From assembly GCA_028282785.1 (NCBI GenBank), contig JANQHE010000002.1, positions 62,001-126,000 of the forward strand: a stretch of 64,000 nt of DNA, in the 5' to 3' direction. The DNA comes from Bacteroidales bacterium (GTDB lineage: Bacteria > Bacteroidota > Bacteroidia > Bacteroidales > UBA12077). A model generated the notes under the pieces. The model was not told the DNA's origin and did no database searches. It saw nothing but the letters and a program-made list of their open reading frames with translations. Shown here one piece after another: positions 19,143 through 28,767 of this stretch (position 1 is its first letter; each line of letters starts with the position of its first letter). The position numbers were made by a program, and so were the translations under genes.

Positions 19143-19259
19143 CTCAAATAAAAAATTGTTACAGTTTCTTCGTTTATAAAATACACTTTCAGTAGCAACA
19201 TGACCGTTTTTCTTTGCTTTTTCGACAGAATTCCTGATTCTAACAACTCCTTTATTTAA

Positions 19260-20438
19260 TTAATAAATTGTGCCACCAAATATAAAATCATCAAATCCAC
19301 TTCCTGCTATTTCCAAACCAACAAGAAAAGATTTCCTGATATTTATGCTTTTTGCTCTTCTTTTTAAGGTTTTTAAATCACTTAATGTAGGTGTTTCTTT
19401 TACTTCTATGGCAACATTCTCATCTAAAATAAAATCTATTTCCTGTCCTGTTTTTTTCGCATAATAATTTAGATTCCCTTTTAAACTTAGTTGGTTTGCT
19501 ATTGAATTTTCAAAAATAGCACCACTATTGATTTTTGAAAATGTATTTAAGATTCCATTATCGGAAAAATATAATTTACTTTGAAGAGCAATCTCCCTGT
19601 CTTTATTCGTTACAAAAGGTTTTATTAATTTGATGAAATATGTGTTTTCTAAAAATAATAAATACTCCTTAATTTTATGCCGGTTGATCCCAACAAGGCT
19701 TGCAAGCTTTGAGTAATCAATTTTACTTCCAACCCTTGAGCTTAGTAGTTTTATGACTTTATATAACTCATCTGCATCTGTAAAATCAGATAAAAATAAA
19801 ATATCAAATTTTATGTATGAATCCGTAATATCTCGTAATAGAGAAAGTTTATCCTTCACATTTTCTTCCAATACAACTTCAGGGAATCCACCAAAGCGCA
19901 AGTATTCCCGATACAATTGCTGATATTTAGATATGAAATTTTTATTTGTTTTTTTTAGGACAAAAGAGGGCAATTTTGCTCTCTGATTCTTAAAGCGTAA
20001 AAACTCACCAAAACTCAATGGCCATAATTCATAAATTCGCTTCCGGCCTGCCAAGCTTTCACTGAAAGCACCTTTCATATAGAAAGAACTTGACCCACTT
20101 ACAATAAACTTTACCTCATAATGATCATATACATATTTTATAAAACTTGCAATATTTTTTATCAGCTGTATTTCATCTAAAAAGATATAAGCTTTTTCAT
20201 TAAAATCAATTCCTTCTATTTCTAAAGATCTAATTATCTCATCATATTTATCAATATTGAATATGTGACGAAATTCAATCTTTTCAAGATCCAAAAATAC
20301 TTTATTATTACTTTCAATTTTGTCAAATAACAAATTTAGGGCCGTTGTTTTCCCAACCCTTCTTAATCCAGTAATAGCAACAACCTGCTTTATTTCTAAG
20401 GATTCTTCTAATTCAGGATATATATCACGGTTTATCAT
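19260..20438 (-). CDS. AAA+ ATPase with DUF4143 C-terminal domain
   Basis: 392 residues. Walker A GLRRVGKTT (24-32), Walker B YIFLDEIQ (about 83-90) and the sensor-like FIVSGSSSF belong to the AAA_14 domain; SLAGRKRIYELWPLSFGEF is the family's box. The C-terminal half (SRVGSKIDYSKLASLVGINR, then an EIDFILDENVAIEVKE nuclease-like strand pair) is DUF4143, with the E-x-D..E-x-K arrangement of a PD-(D/E)XK fold. Such ATPases are common accessory genes of unknown function in Bacteroidota. It interrupts the sugar gene order between an fcl fragment and intact fcl, so it is probably an insertion. Cargo or target unknown. Confidence 0.88.
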   Translation of the reverse strand: MINRDIYPELEESLEIKQVVAITGLRRVGKTTALNLLFDKIESNNKVFLDLEKIEFRHIFNIDKYDEIIRSLEIEGIDFNEKAYIFLDEIQLIKNIASFIKYVYDHYEVKFIVSGSSSFYMKGAFSESLAGRKRIYELWPLSFGEFLRFKNQRAKLPSFVLKKTNKNFISKYQQLYREYLRFGGFPEVVLEENVKDKLSLLRDITDSYIKFDILFLSDFTDADELYKVIKLLSSRVGSKIDYSKLASLVGINRHKIKEYLLFLENTYFIKLIKPFVTNKDREIALQSKLYFSDNGILNTFSKINSGAIFENSIANQLSLKGNLNYYAKKTGQEIDFILDENVAIEVKETPTLSDLKTLKRRAKSINIRKSFLVGLEIAGSGFDDFIFGGTIY

Positions 20439-20496
20439 TGGGCTAATTTACAAATAAATATACTAAATTAAAAATAAATATACATATAATAACACT

Positions 20497-20512
20497 ATTT
20501 GTAATTACAAAT
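20497..20512. promoter_or_regulatory. Perfect 16 bp palindrome upstream of the DUF4143 ATPase
   Basis: ATTTGTAATTACAAAT is its own reverse complement and lies about 60 bp before the ATPase start within a 207 bp AT-rich gap (20439-20645). It could be an operator for a dimeric regulator or a chance AT-rich palindrome. No other gene is visible in the gap. Confidence 0.3.
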
Positions 20513-20645
20513 TACATATAGTTATATTTTATACATTTACTCTATGCACAAAGCTATATTTATTGTGGTAAATATTTACTAAATTTTGCAGAACTCTTTT
20601 CGTATTTTATAAAAGACAGAACCATAAGAATCGCATCAAAACAGA

Positions 20646-21737
20646 TTATCCAAAATAATTTTGATACACTTTTGCAATTCCTACTCGCAAGCTTATCTTA
20701 TCTTTCCAACCTAAAGAGTTTAATTTTGATACATCCAACAATTTTTGGGGAGTGCCGTCAGGCTTAGAACCATCCCAATTTATATTTCCTTCAAAACCAA
20801 CTATTTCTTTTATCAGTTCAGCTAATTCTTTAATGGAAATATCTTTCCCTGTTCCAATATTGATATGAGTATTCCTTACTTCCTTTTTATCTGCTTTTAA
20901 ATCTGCGAAGTTAGTATTTTCCATTAAAAATACACAAGCATCTGCTAAATCATCCGAATAGAGGAATTCGCGGCGGGGAGATCCAGTGCCCCACAAAGTA
21001 ATCTGAGTTTTGAGTTTCGAGTTTCGAGTTTCGAGTTTTATACCATACTTTAATAACTTATTTTTTATCTCTGTTTCAGATGACTTTCCATCAATTTCTT
21101 CGATTGGAAGTTTATCTAAATCTGTTCTAATACCATCCCAGTCATTTTCCATTAAACATTTACCAAGATGCATTTTGCGGATGATGGCTGGTAAAACATG
21201 TGATTTTTCTAAATCATAATTATCATTGGGGCCATATAAATTGGTTGGCATCACAGAAATAAAGTTTGTACCATATTGTAAATTGTAGGATTCACACATT
21301 TTTATTCCAGTTATTTTCGCAATAGCATATGGTTCGTTGGTATATTCCAAAGTATCTGTTAACAAGTATTCCTCTTTCATAGGTTGAGGACAGTTTTTAG
21401 GATATATACATGATGAACCTAAGAATAAGAGCTTTTTGGCCCCACATTTATAACTAAAATGAATGATGTTGTTTTGAATTTGCAGGTTATCATATATAAA
21501 TTCCGCACGATAAGTATTATTGGCAACTATTCCACCTACTTTAGCTGCTGCCAAAAACACATACTCAGGTTTTTCCTTTTCAAAGAATAACTCAACTTGG
21601 TTTTGGTCCCGTAAATCATATTCAGGATAAGGAGTAAATACAAAATTGGAATATCCTTTGGATTCTAAGTTTCTTAAAATGGAGCTACCTACTAATCCTG
21701 TATGTCCAGCTATGTATATTTTGTCCTCGAATTTCAC
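20646..21737 (-). CDS. fcl: GDP-L-fucose synthase
   Basis: 363 residues, longer than the usual about 310-320. SDR motifs: [14 protein letters not shown] (8-21), LGSSCIYP, and the catalytic Tyr/Lys in YAIAKITG. It performs the 3,5-epimerisation and 4-reduction of GDP-4-keto-6-deoxymannose. The extra length is an insertion around residues 205-246 ([20 protein letters not shown] and following), and inside this insertion five tandem 7 bp units (21005-21039) encode [12 protein letters not shown]. Works with gmd at 22241-23284. Bacteroidota Fcl proteins often have a variable insert here, so it is probably active. Confidence 0.92.
   Translation of the reverse strand: MKFEDKIYIAGHTGLVGSSILRNLESKGYSNFVFTPYPEYDLRDQNQVELFFEKEKPEYVFLAAAKVGGIVANNTYRAEFIYDNLQIQNNIIHFSYKCGAKKLLFLGSSCIYPKNCPQPMKEEYLLTDTLEYTNEPYAIAKITGIKMCESYNLQYGTNFISVMPTNLYGPNDNYDLEKSHVLPAIIRKMHLGKCLMENDWDGIRTDLDKLPIEEIDGKSSETEIKNKLLKYGIKLETRNSKLKTQITLWGTGSPRREFLYSDDLADACVFLMENTNFADLKADKKEVRNTHINIGTGKDISIKELAELIKEIVGFEGNINWDGSKPDGTPQKLLDVSKLNSLGWKDKISLRVGIAKVYQNYFG
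21005..21039. repeat. Five tandem 7 bp units inside fcl
   Basis: On the plus strand the units are GAGTTTT, GAGTTTC three times, GAGTTTT. Because the unit is 7 bp, gain or loss of one copy would shift the fcl frame. The tract lies in a non-conserved insertion of the protein. Confidence 0.85.
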
Positions 21738-21787
21738 TAATTTATCTAATTTTTGTTCACTAATATAGATATTTAAAAGATGAAACG

Positions 21788-22096
21788 TTAATATTGCAAA
21801 CTTTTTGATCCAAAATTAATTAGTAAACCTAATTTAAATGTCGAAGCTTTCAAATAATTTAAAATTTGAGCTTCATGCTCAGGTGATATTTCGGATAATG
21901 CTTTTAGTTCCACAATTATTTTATTAAAACAATTAAAGTCTGCTCGATACTTTTTACATAATTTCTGCTCTTTGTAATAGATATCAATCTCCTGTTCTCT
22001 TTTAAATGGAATACCTTGACTTTTTAATTCTAATTCAAAAGCTTCTTGATATACAGTCTCCAAAAATCCACAACTCAACTGTTTATGCACCTCCAT
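21788..22096 (-). pseudogene. GxxExxY-family protein, ends apparently eroded
   Basis: The 102-codon frame has the name-giving motif GFLETVY near residue 10, a PD-(D/E)XK-like core (YRADF...IIVELKA) and EHEAQILNYLKAS, then [12 protein letters not shown]. Family members usually start about 15-20 residues earlier: here the matching codons (reading YKEEAYRIIGAA) lie in frame just upstream of the ATG but have no start codon and are preceded by TAA. At the other end a TAA follows SLQY where homologues continue with a few residues; the next codons read RFIF, then TAA. So both ends look damaged. Function of the family is unknown; it may be translated from the internal ATG. Confidence 0.65.
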
Positions 22097-22154
22097 CGCT
22101 GCACCTATTATTCTATATGCTTCTTCTTTATATTAATTCAACTATGTTCCTCTA

Positions 22155-22260
22155 TACACGAATTAAACTAAACATCCAATAATTCCACAAATTACGTTAA
22201 CTACATATATAGACAAATTATCATTTAAAGAAATTAGTGATCATTCGCGTAATCTGTGGA
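22155..22260. repeat. Cluster of degenerate TCCACnnATTACnCGAAT motifs before the GxxExxY gene
   Basis: Motif copies at 22155-22166 (TACACGAATTAA), 22184-22200 (TCCACAAATTACGTTAA) and 22243-22260 (opposite orientation). The last copy forms the final codons of gmd (HRLRE and stop), so it has been incorporated into that gene. Confidence 0.45.
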
Positions 22261-23284
22261 CTACTTTTTCATAATCAGCCTTTACCATTAATCGGGCTAA
22301 TTCATTAAACTTAACTTTGGGTTCCCAACCTAACTCTGTTTTAGCCTTTGTATAATCTCCAATTAATAAATCTACTTCCGTAGGCCTAAAATACCTTGGA
22401 TTGATTCCAACTACCTTTTTTCCCGACGATTTCAAGATTCCAATTTCTTCTTTGCCCTTACCTTCCCAAATAATCTCTTCGTTAAAATATCCAAAACAAG
22501 CTTCTACAAATTCTCGAACCGTATGCGTTTCATTGGTTGCTAAAACATAATCATCCGGTTTATCAGACTGCAGTATTCTCCACATGCCTTCCGCAAACTC
22601 CGGAGCATATCCCCAATCTCTTTTAGCATCAAGGTTTCCTAACAATAACACTTCATCAATACCAGCCATAATTTTTGCCACTGCAACAGAAATTTTCCGA
22701 GTAACAAAAGTCTTTCCCCTTCTTTCAGATTCATGATTGAATAAAATACCATTACTTGCAAATAAATCATAAGCTTCTCTATAATTAACCACAATCCAAT
22801 AAGCATATAACTTTGCTGCAGCATAAGGACTTCTTGGATAGAAAGGTGTTTTCTCTGTTTGTGGTATTTCCTGCACCTTACCATATAATTCTGACGTTGA
22901 AGCCTGGTAAAACTTAGTGTCTATACCTGTTTCTTTAATTGCATCTAAAAAACGTAATGTGCCAACTCCGTCAACCTCAGCAGTATATTCAGGAACTTCA
23001 AAAGAAACCTGCACATGTGACTGAGCTCCTAAATTATATATTTCATTTGGATTAATCTTCTCAACTAATCTATTTAAATTACTGGAATCAGTTAAATCCC
23101 CGTAATGTAGAAACATTTTTTTGTTAAGAATATCAGGATCTTTATATAAATGGTCAATTCTAAATGTATTGAACGAACTGGCTCTTCTTATTATTCCATG
23201 AACCTCATAACCTTTTTCTAATAAAAGTTCTGTTAAATAAGATCCATCCTGTCCTGTAATACCTGATATTAATGCTTTCTTCAT
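22241..23284 (-). CDS. gmd: GDP-mannose 4,6-dehydratase
   Basis: 347 residues. Motifs: [19 protein letters not shown] (3-21) for [29 protein letters not shown] with the catalytic Thr/Ser-Glu, and [12 protein letters not shown] with the Tyr-x3-Lys pair. Makes GDP-4-keto-6-deoxy-D-mannose, the substrate of Fcl. No manB/manC gene for GDP-mannose is in the window. The last codons (HRLRE) come from a dispersed motif and replace the usual C-terminal residues; the conserved enzyme body is complete. Follows the dehydrogenase copy 2 by 1 bp. Confidence 0.95.
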   Translation of the reverse strand: MKKALISGITGQDGSYLTELLLEKGYEVHGIIRRASSFNTFRIDHLYKDPDILNKKMFLHYGDLTDSSNLNRLVEKINPNEIYNLGAQSHVQVSFEVPEYTAEVDGVGTLRFLDAIKETGIDTKFYQASTSELYGKVQEIPQTEKTPFYPRSPYAAAKLYAYWIVVNYREAYDLFASNGILFNHESERRGKTFVTRKISVAVAKIMAGIDEVLLLGNLDAKRDWGYAPEFAEGMWRILQSDKPDDYVLATNETHTVREFVEACFGYFNEEIIWEGKGKEEIGILKSSGKKVVGINPRYFRPTEVDLLIGDYTKAKTELGWEPKVKFNELARLMVKADYEKVVHRLRE

Positions 23285-23285
23285 A

Positions 23286-24575
23286 TTATAAACTCCAGTA
23301 TTTTAACTCTTTAATTTTATCTCTATACATACCTTTAATATCTACAAATAATGCATTTTCATTCGAAATTGATTTAAAATATTTCTCATTTAAATCTTTG
23401 TATTTATCATGACTTACAGCAACAATAATAACATCATAATTATTATCAATTTTGTTTGTCAATTCAAATTGATATTCTACTTTTACTTCTTCTTTATCTG
23501 CATAGGGATCAACAACTTCAACAGTAACACCATATGATAATAGTTCTCGATAAACATCAATTACTTTAGAATTTCTAATGTCACTAACATCCTCCTTAAA
23601 TGTAATACCCATTATTAACACTTTAGAATTTTGAATATGCTTTCCAGCTTTTACTAACTTCTTTACAATTTGCTTAGCTACATAGCCCCCCATCGAATCA
23701 TTTATAAACCTACCGGCATTAATCATTTGAGCATGATAACCTAATTCCTTTGATTTATGCAGCAAATAATAAGGATCAACTCCAATGCAATGGCCACCTA
23801 CCAAACCCGGGAAGAATTTCAAGAAATTCCACTTGGTTCCTGCTGCCTCCAAAACCTCGTATGTGTTAATGCCCATTCTATTAAAAATAATGGAAAGTTC
23901 ATTCATGAAGGCAATGTTAATATCGCGTTGTGTGTTCTCAATAATTTTTGAAGCTTCGGCAACTTTTATTGAACTTGCTCTGTGCACACCAGCTTTAATA
24001 ACCAGTTCATATACTTTTGCTATGTTTTCTGCTGACTCTTCATCACAACCGGAACTTACTTTTACAATAGATGTTAGTGTATTAACTTTATCTCCCGGAT
24101 TGATTCTTTCCGGAGAAAAACCAACCTTAAAATCATCTACAAACTTTAATCCTGATTCTTTTTCTAAAACCGGCACACAGTCTTCTTCTGTAGCTCCAGG
24201 ATAAACAGTTGATTCATAAACAACATAATCTCCTTTTTTTAAAACTTTTCCAACAGTTTCAGAAGCCTTTAAAACAGGGCCCATATCTGGTAAATTATGA
24301 TCATCAATAGGAGTAGGTACAGCAACAATATAAAAATTAGCTTTTCTCAAATCTTCAATTTTAACAGTAAATTTAAGATCACAACCCTCAAATGCTTCAG
24401 GAGGTAATTCCCTACTTGGATCGATTCCTTTTTTCATCATTTCAATCCGATCTTCTTTGATATCAAAACCAATTACCGGTAATTTTTTTGCAAATTCAAT
24501 TGCAATAGGTAATCCTACATAACCTAATCCTATAACAGCTATTTTAGCTTCCTTATTTAATAGTTTATTATACAT
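23286..24575 (-). CDS. UDP-N-acetyl-D-glucosamine 6-dehydrogenase, copy 2 (WbpA/TviB family)
   Basis: 429 residues, collinear with the copy at 17549-18838 but with the intact catalytic loop [11 protein letters not shown] (Cys263). NAD motif GLGYVGLP at 16-23, [25 protein letters not shown] near the end. Immediately downstream (in transcription) of the WbpB-like oxidoreductase, with WbpD- and WbpE-like genes further upstream. Together they form the known route UDP-GlcNAc to UDP-GlcNAcA, then 3-oxidation, 3-amination and 3-N-acetylation. I therefore read this copy as the WbpA-role enzyme. Confidence 0.88.
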   Translation of the reverse strand: MYNKLLNKEAKIAVIGLGYVGLPIAIEFAKKLPVIGFDIKEDRIEMMKKGIDPSRELPPEAFEGCDLKFTVKIEDLRKANFYIVAVPTPIDDHNLPDMGPVLKASETVGKVLKKGDYVVYESTVYPGATEEDCVPVLEKESGLKFVDDFKVGFSPERINPGDKVNTLTSIVKVSSGCDEESAENIAKVYELVIKAGVHRASSIKVAEASKIIENTQRDINIAFMNELSIIFNRMGINTYEVLEAAGTKWNFLKFFPGLVGGHCIGVDPYYLLHKSKELGYHAQMINAGRFINDSMGGYVAKQIVKKLVKAGKHIQNSKVLIMGITFKEDVSDIRNSKVIDVYRELLSYGVTVEVVDPYADKEEVKVEYQFELTNKIDNNYDVIIVAVSHDKYKDLNEKYFKSISNENALFVDIKGMYRDKIKELKYWSL

Positions 24576-25532
24576 TTAATTAAGTTTTTTACAAATTGGA
24601 TGATAATCTCCCTTTAATCCAACAGGAGAAGCATTTCTAATGTTATATACAGTGTTTATTGATGATTTTGTTTCTTCTAGTCCAAATCCCTGTCCTTGCA
24701 AAATTTGTTGATATGATAAGGTATGCAAATCTGTAAAACCTCCACTAAATTCTATTTCCTTACTATCAATAGTAATTGATCTATAAGTTCTTTGACCATT
24801 TGTTTTAATATTATCAGGAATATCATTATAATCCATACTCAAAAACCAACGAACGTTCGCTTTTTTCAATTTTAAATAACCGGCTGCTTTTGATTCAGTT
24901 GAAATATGAACGATATTTTCTTTAACATCTCCAAAAATCCATGTTAACATATCATAAAAATGAACGCCGATATTTGTAGCTATTCCGCCTGATTTCTGTA
25001 CATCACCTTTCCATGATATATAATACCAGTTTCCTCTTGAAGTTATATACGACAGATCAATATCATAAATCTTGTCCTTTGGTCCATTATCAATTCTTTT
25101 TTTTAGCTCAATAATGGAAGGATGCAATCTAAGTTGCAAGATATTATTTACCTTTTTACCAGTTTCTTTCTCAATTTCCTGTAAAGCGTCAATATTCCAT
25201 GGATTTAATACGACAGGTTTTTCACAGATTGCATCAGCTCCATGTCTCAATGCAAAACGTATATGTGAATCATGTAAATAATTTGGAGTACAAATACTTA
25301 CGTAATCTATCTTAACATTATTGCGTTTAAGTTTATCTATATGTCTGTCAAATCTTTCAAACTCGGTAAAAAAATCCGAATTAGGAAAGTAACTATCTAT
25401 TTTACCAACGCAATCGAATTTATCTAAAGATGCTAGTAAATTATTTTTTGTATCATTTATTGCTCTAAGGTGTCTGTCTGCAATGTATCCAGCAACTCCT
25501 ATTAAAGCAAAGTTTTTATCTTTCTTTGGCAT
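24576..25532 (-). CDS. wbpB: UDP-GlcNAcA 3-dehydrogenase (WbpB/WlbA, Gfo/Idh/MocA family)
   Basis: 318 residues. N-terminal Rossmann segment FALIGVAGYIADRHLRAI, then SICTPNYLHDSHI, AICEKPVVL (the EKP catalytic Lys) and GGIATNIGVHFYDML with the active-site His. The length and the SYITSRGNWYYISWKG strand match WlbA/WbpB, which oxidise C3 of UDP-GlcNAc-uronate using NAD+ regenerated with 2-oxoglutarate. It abuts the WbpA-like gene and belongs with the WbpE-like aminotransferase (30142-31266) and WbpD-like acetyltransferase (28768-29340). Confidence 0.9.
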   Translation of the reverse strand: MPKKDKNFALIGVAGYIADRHLRAINDTKNNLLASLDKFDCVGKIDSYFPNSDFFTEFERFDRHIDKLKRNNVKIDYVSICTPNYLHDSHIRFALRHGADAICEKPVVLNPWNIDALQEIEKETGKKVNNILQLRLHPSIIELKKRIDNGPKDKIYDIDLSYITSRGNWYYISWKGDVQKSGGIATNIGVHFYDMLTWIFGDVKENIVHISTESKAAGYLKLKKANVRWFLSMDYNDIPDNIKTNGQRTYRSITIDSKEIEFSGGFTDLHTLSYQQILQGQGFGLEETKSSINTVYNIRNASPVGLKGDYHPICKKLN

Positions 25533-25613
25533 ATTCTAAAATTTGCACAAAACTATTAATAAATTTATAAATTAACCTAAAACTAACTTTGTATAAAGTA
25601 ATTAATTGAACAA

Positions 25614-26471
25614 TTAAATTAATGACCTTAAATATTCTCCATATCCACTTTTATAATACTTTTCAGCACTTTGCAGTAGTTGTTCTTTGGAAATAAAATC
25701 ATTTAGATAGGCTATTTCTTCAATACATCCTATTTTAAGTGCTTGTCTTTTTTCAATTACACTTATAAATTCTCCTGCTTCCATTAACGATTCAAAAGTT
25801 CCCGTATCCAACCAAGCTGTACCTCTATTCATAACACCTACATTTAATTTTCCCTGCTCTAAATACCATTTGTTAACATCAGTAATTTCATATTCTCCCC
25901 TTTTAGAAGGTTTTATTGATTTAGCAACTTTAACTACTTCGTTATTGTAAAAATACAACCCAGGAACTGCATAATTTGATTTTGGACTATGAGGTTTTTC
26001 TTCAATTGAAATAGCCTTTTTTTTATTATCAAATTGCACAACACCGTAACGTTCCGGATCTTTAACACGATAAGCAAAAATTGTTGCACCAGCAGGATCT
26101 GTACTACTTTTCAATAAATTAGTTAATCCTGATCCATAAAAAATGTTATCGCCTAGTATAAGTGCTACGGAATCTTTTCCAATAAAATCTTCCCCAATGA
26201 CAAAAGCTTGTGCCAAACCATTTGGAACCTCTTGAATTGCATAATGAAACTTACAACCAACTTGTTTTCCGTTTCCTAATAATCTCTTAAAACTGTTTTG
26301 TTCTTCAGGAGTAGTAATAATTAATATCTCTTTTATTCCCGCTAACATTAAAACAGACAGAGGATAATAAATCATTGGCTTATCATATACAGGAAGTAAC
26401 TGTTTACTTACAGCCATTGTTAATGGATATAGCCTTGTTCCTGATCCACCTGCTAATATAATTCCCTTCAT
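25614..26471 (-). CDS. rmlA: Glucose-1-phosphate thymidylyltransferase, copy 2
   Basis: 285 residues: [66 protein letters not shown] complete RmlA and presumably active. Compared with copy 1 (15608-16486) it is 7 residues shorter and visibly more diverged than the rmlB pair is, so the duplications may be of different ages. It is set off by 81 bp from wbpB and 172 bp from rmlB copy 2; the 26472-26643 gap shows nothing recognisable. Confidence 0.95.
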   Translation of the reverse strand: MKGIILAGGSGTRLYPLTMAVSKQLLPVYDKPMIYYPLSVLMLAGIKEILIITTPEEQNSFKRLLGNGKQVGCKFHYAIQEVPNGLAQAFVIGEDFIGKDSVALILGDNIFYGSGLTNLLKSSTDPAGATIFAYRVKDPERYGVVQFDNKKKAISIEEKPHSPKSNYAVPGLYFYNNEVVKVAKSIKPSKRGEYEITDVNKWYLEQGKLNVGVMNRGTAWLDTGTFESLMEAGEFISVIEKRQALKIGCIEEIAYLNDFISKEQLLQSAEKYYKSGYGEYLRSLI

Positions 26472-26643
26472 CTTTAAAATTTTAATAGTATTGGTATTAT
26501 AGTAATTATTTGTAATTCCTTCATTTTATCAAGTTTTTGATTTATTTATATGCTACTAAATATTAATAAGTGAAAATCCTCTATTCTCACCCTCTGCCCT
26601 ATGAGTTCCCCTTAAAGAGAAACCATTCCAGTTTTTGCCTGTT

Positions 26644-27696
26644 TTACCTTAAGTTATATTGTTTATTATAATACTCAAGGTAATCTCCACTAATGACATT
26701 GTTTAACCATTTTTTATTAGCTAAATACCAATCCACAGTTTTTTCAATTCCCTCTTCAAATTGTAATGATGGTTTCCAACCTAATTCTTTTGATATTTTA
26801 GTGGAATCAATAGCATATCTCATATCATGACCTGCTCTATCTTTTACAAATGTGATAAGTTTTTCAGATTGGCCAGATTCTCTATTCAACTTCTTATCCA
26901 TTACTTTACATAGAACCTTAATTACATCAATATTTTTCCACTCGTTAAATCCTCCAATATTATATGTTTCCCCTATTTTACCTTCATGAAAAACAATATC
27001 AATCGCGCTGGCATGATCTTCGACGTAAAGCCAATCTCTAATATTTTCTCCTTTACCATAAACAGGTAGAGGTTTATGATTTTTGATATTATTTATAAAT
27101 AATGGTATTAGCTTTTCCGGAAATTGATATGGCCCGTAGTTATTAGAACAATTTGAGATTACAATTGGTAACCTGTACGTATTATTAAACGCTCTAACAA
27201 AATGGTCCGAACTTGCTTTTGCTGCAGAATATGGCGATTTTGGGTCATACGGAGTATCTTCCTTAAACAACCCGGTTTCTCCAAGAGAACCATATACTTC
27301 ATCGGTTGAAATATGGTAAAATAATTTATTATTAAAATCTTTTCCCCAGCTCTCTTTAGCCTGGTTTAGTAACACCAAAGTACCAATTATATTTGTTTGT
27401 GCAAATTCAAATGGATTTGAAATAGACCTATCAACATGTGATTCAGCAGCAAGATGTACTACTGAATCAATTTTATATTTAGTAAATATTTCCTTATTTT
27501 TTTCAATATCACAAATATCTCCTTTTATAAATGTATAATTAGGATAACTCTCTATATCCCTAAGGTTCTCTAAATTACCTGCATATGTTAATTTATCGAG
27601 ATTTACTATTTTATAATCTGGATATTTTTTAACAAATAATTTCACTACATGTGATCCTATAAATCCTGCTCCTCCTGTAATTAATATATTTCTCAT
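26644..27696 (-). CDS. rmlB: dTDP-glucose 4,6-dehydratase, copy 2
   Basis: 350 residues: TGGAGFIG near the start, [25 protein letters not shown] with the Tyr-x3-Lys pair, [13 protein letters not shown]. Nearly the same as copy 1 along its length, ending in the same [10 protein letters not shown]. Redundant with copy 1; either copy could feed the FdtA/FdtB/FdtC branch. No rmlC or rmlD accompanies it. Confidence 0.95.
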   Translation of the reverse strand: MRNILITGGAGFIGSHVVKLFVKKYPDYKIVNLDKLTYAGNLENLRDIESYPNYTFIKGDICDIEKNKEIFTKYKIDSVVHLAAESHVDRSISNPFEFAQTNIIGTLVLLNQAKESWGKDFNNKLFYHISTDEVYGSLGETGLFKEDTPYDPKSPYSAAKASSDHFVRAFNNTYRLPIVISNCSNNYGPYQFPEKLIPLFINNIKNHKPLPVYGKGENIRDWLYVEDHASAIDIVFHEGKIGETYNIGGFNEWKNIDVIKVLCKVMDKKLNRESGQSEKLITFVKDRAGHDMRYAIDSTKISKELGWKPSLQFEEGIEKTVDWYLANKKWLNNVISGDYLEYYNKQYNLR

Positions 27697-27714
27697 AAAC
27701 TTTTAGATGTATTT

Positions 27715-28761
27715 TTAATGTACATTATAAAATGATTTATACCATTCTATGAATCGTCTTACTCCTATTTTAATATCTGTATCAGGTTTATATCTTAAAT
27801 CGTTCATTAATCCCGAAACATCAGCCCAAGTTTTTTCAACATCTCCAGATTGAATAGGTAATAATTTTTTTTCGGCATTTACACCGAGTGTTTTTTCAAT
27901 TGCTTCTATAAAATCCATTAATTTGACTGGTGAGTTATTTCCGATATTGTATATTTTGTATGGTGCAACCGATTCCGAAGGCTGTGATATTTTATCTTTA
28001 CCAGTAGGAATATTTTCCAATACTTTAACAATTCCCTCAACAATATCATCAATATAAGTAAAGTCCCTTTGCATGTTTCCATGATTAAATACATCAATAG
28101 GTTTACCCTCAATAATTGCTTTTGTAAAAAGGAAAAGTGCCATATCCGGCCTCCCCCATGGTCCATAAACTGTAAAAAATCTTAAACCGGTAGTTGGAAC
28201 TTTAAAAAGGTAGCTATAAGTATGAGCCATTAGCTCATTCGATTTCTTACTTGCAGCATACAAACTTATCGGGTGATCAACATTATCATTAGTAGAAAAT
28301 GGCATTTGTGAATTTAATCCGTAAACGCTAGAGCTACTTGCATATACCAAATGTTTTATTGAATTATGCCTGCAAGCTTCCAATATATTGGTAAATCCTA
28401 TTATATTGCTATTTATATAGGCTTGTGGGTTTACCAGGCTATAACGCACTCCGGCCTGAGCAGCTAAATTAATTACCAAATCAAATTTCTCAACTTCAAA
28501 TAATTGGTTAATATTTTCCTGATCTTCTAAATTAAGTTTAATGAAACTATAATTTTGATCTATTTCCGATTTAATTGGCTTATTATATTCTATTAATTCC
28601 TGATTAATTCCTGATTCTTTAAGCCTACCATATTTAAGATTTATATCATAATAATCATTGATATTATCTAATCCTACAACAGTATAACCTCTTTCTAACA
28701 ACGCATTTGATAAATGAAACCCTATGAAACCTGCTGTTCCGGTAATTAATATTTTTGACAT
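27715..28761 (-). CDS. UDP-glucuronate 4-epimerase (CapI/Gla-like)
   Basis: 348 residues, extended [18 protein letters not shown] at the start, [30 protein letters not shown] (Tyr-x3-Lys), and the [14 protein letters not shown] segment that is characteristic of uronate 4-epimerases. It should interconvert UDP-GlcA and UDP-GalA. UDP-glucose dehydrogenase for UDP-GlcA is not obvious here, so it may draw on a cellular pool or act on the UDP-GlcNAcA made by the dehydrogenases (inference). 18 bp before rmlB copy 2 in the transcript. Confidence 0.88.
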   Translation of the reverse strand: MSKILITGTAGFIGFHLSNALLERGYTVVGLDNINDYYDINLKYGRLKESGINQELIEYNKPIKSEIDQNYSFIKLNLEDQENINQLFEVEKFDLVINLAAQAGVRYSLVNPQAYINSNIIGFTNILEACRHNSIKHLVYASSSSVYGLNSQMPFSTNDNVDHPISLYAASKKSNELMAHTYSYLFKVPTTGLRFFTVYGPWGRPDMALFLFTKAIIEGKPIDVFNHGNMQRDFTYIDDIVEGIVKVLENIPTGKDKISQPSESVAPYKIYNIGNNSPVKLMDFIEAIEKTLGVNAEKKLLPIQSGDVEKTWADVSGLMNDLRYKPDTDIKIGVRRFIEWYKSFYNVH

Positions 28762-28767
28762 AGAAAT

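Noticed and set aside
21005..21039. Tandem repeat as a possible CRISPR array
   Set aside because: Units are 7 bp with no spacers, within an SDR gene; no cas genes are near.
23785..24204. Plus-strand open frame of 139 codons opposite the nucleotide-sugar dehydrogenase copy 2
   Set aside because: It is the complement of a well-supported gene and shows no known domain; antisense shadows of this size are common here (similarly at 59796-60197 opposite cheA/cheW).
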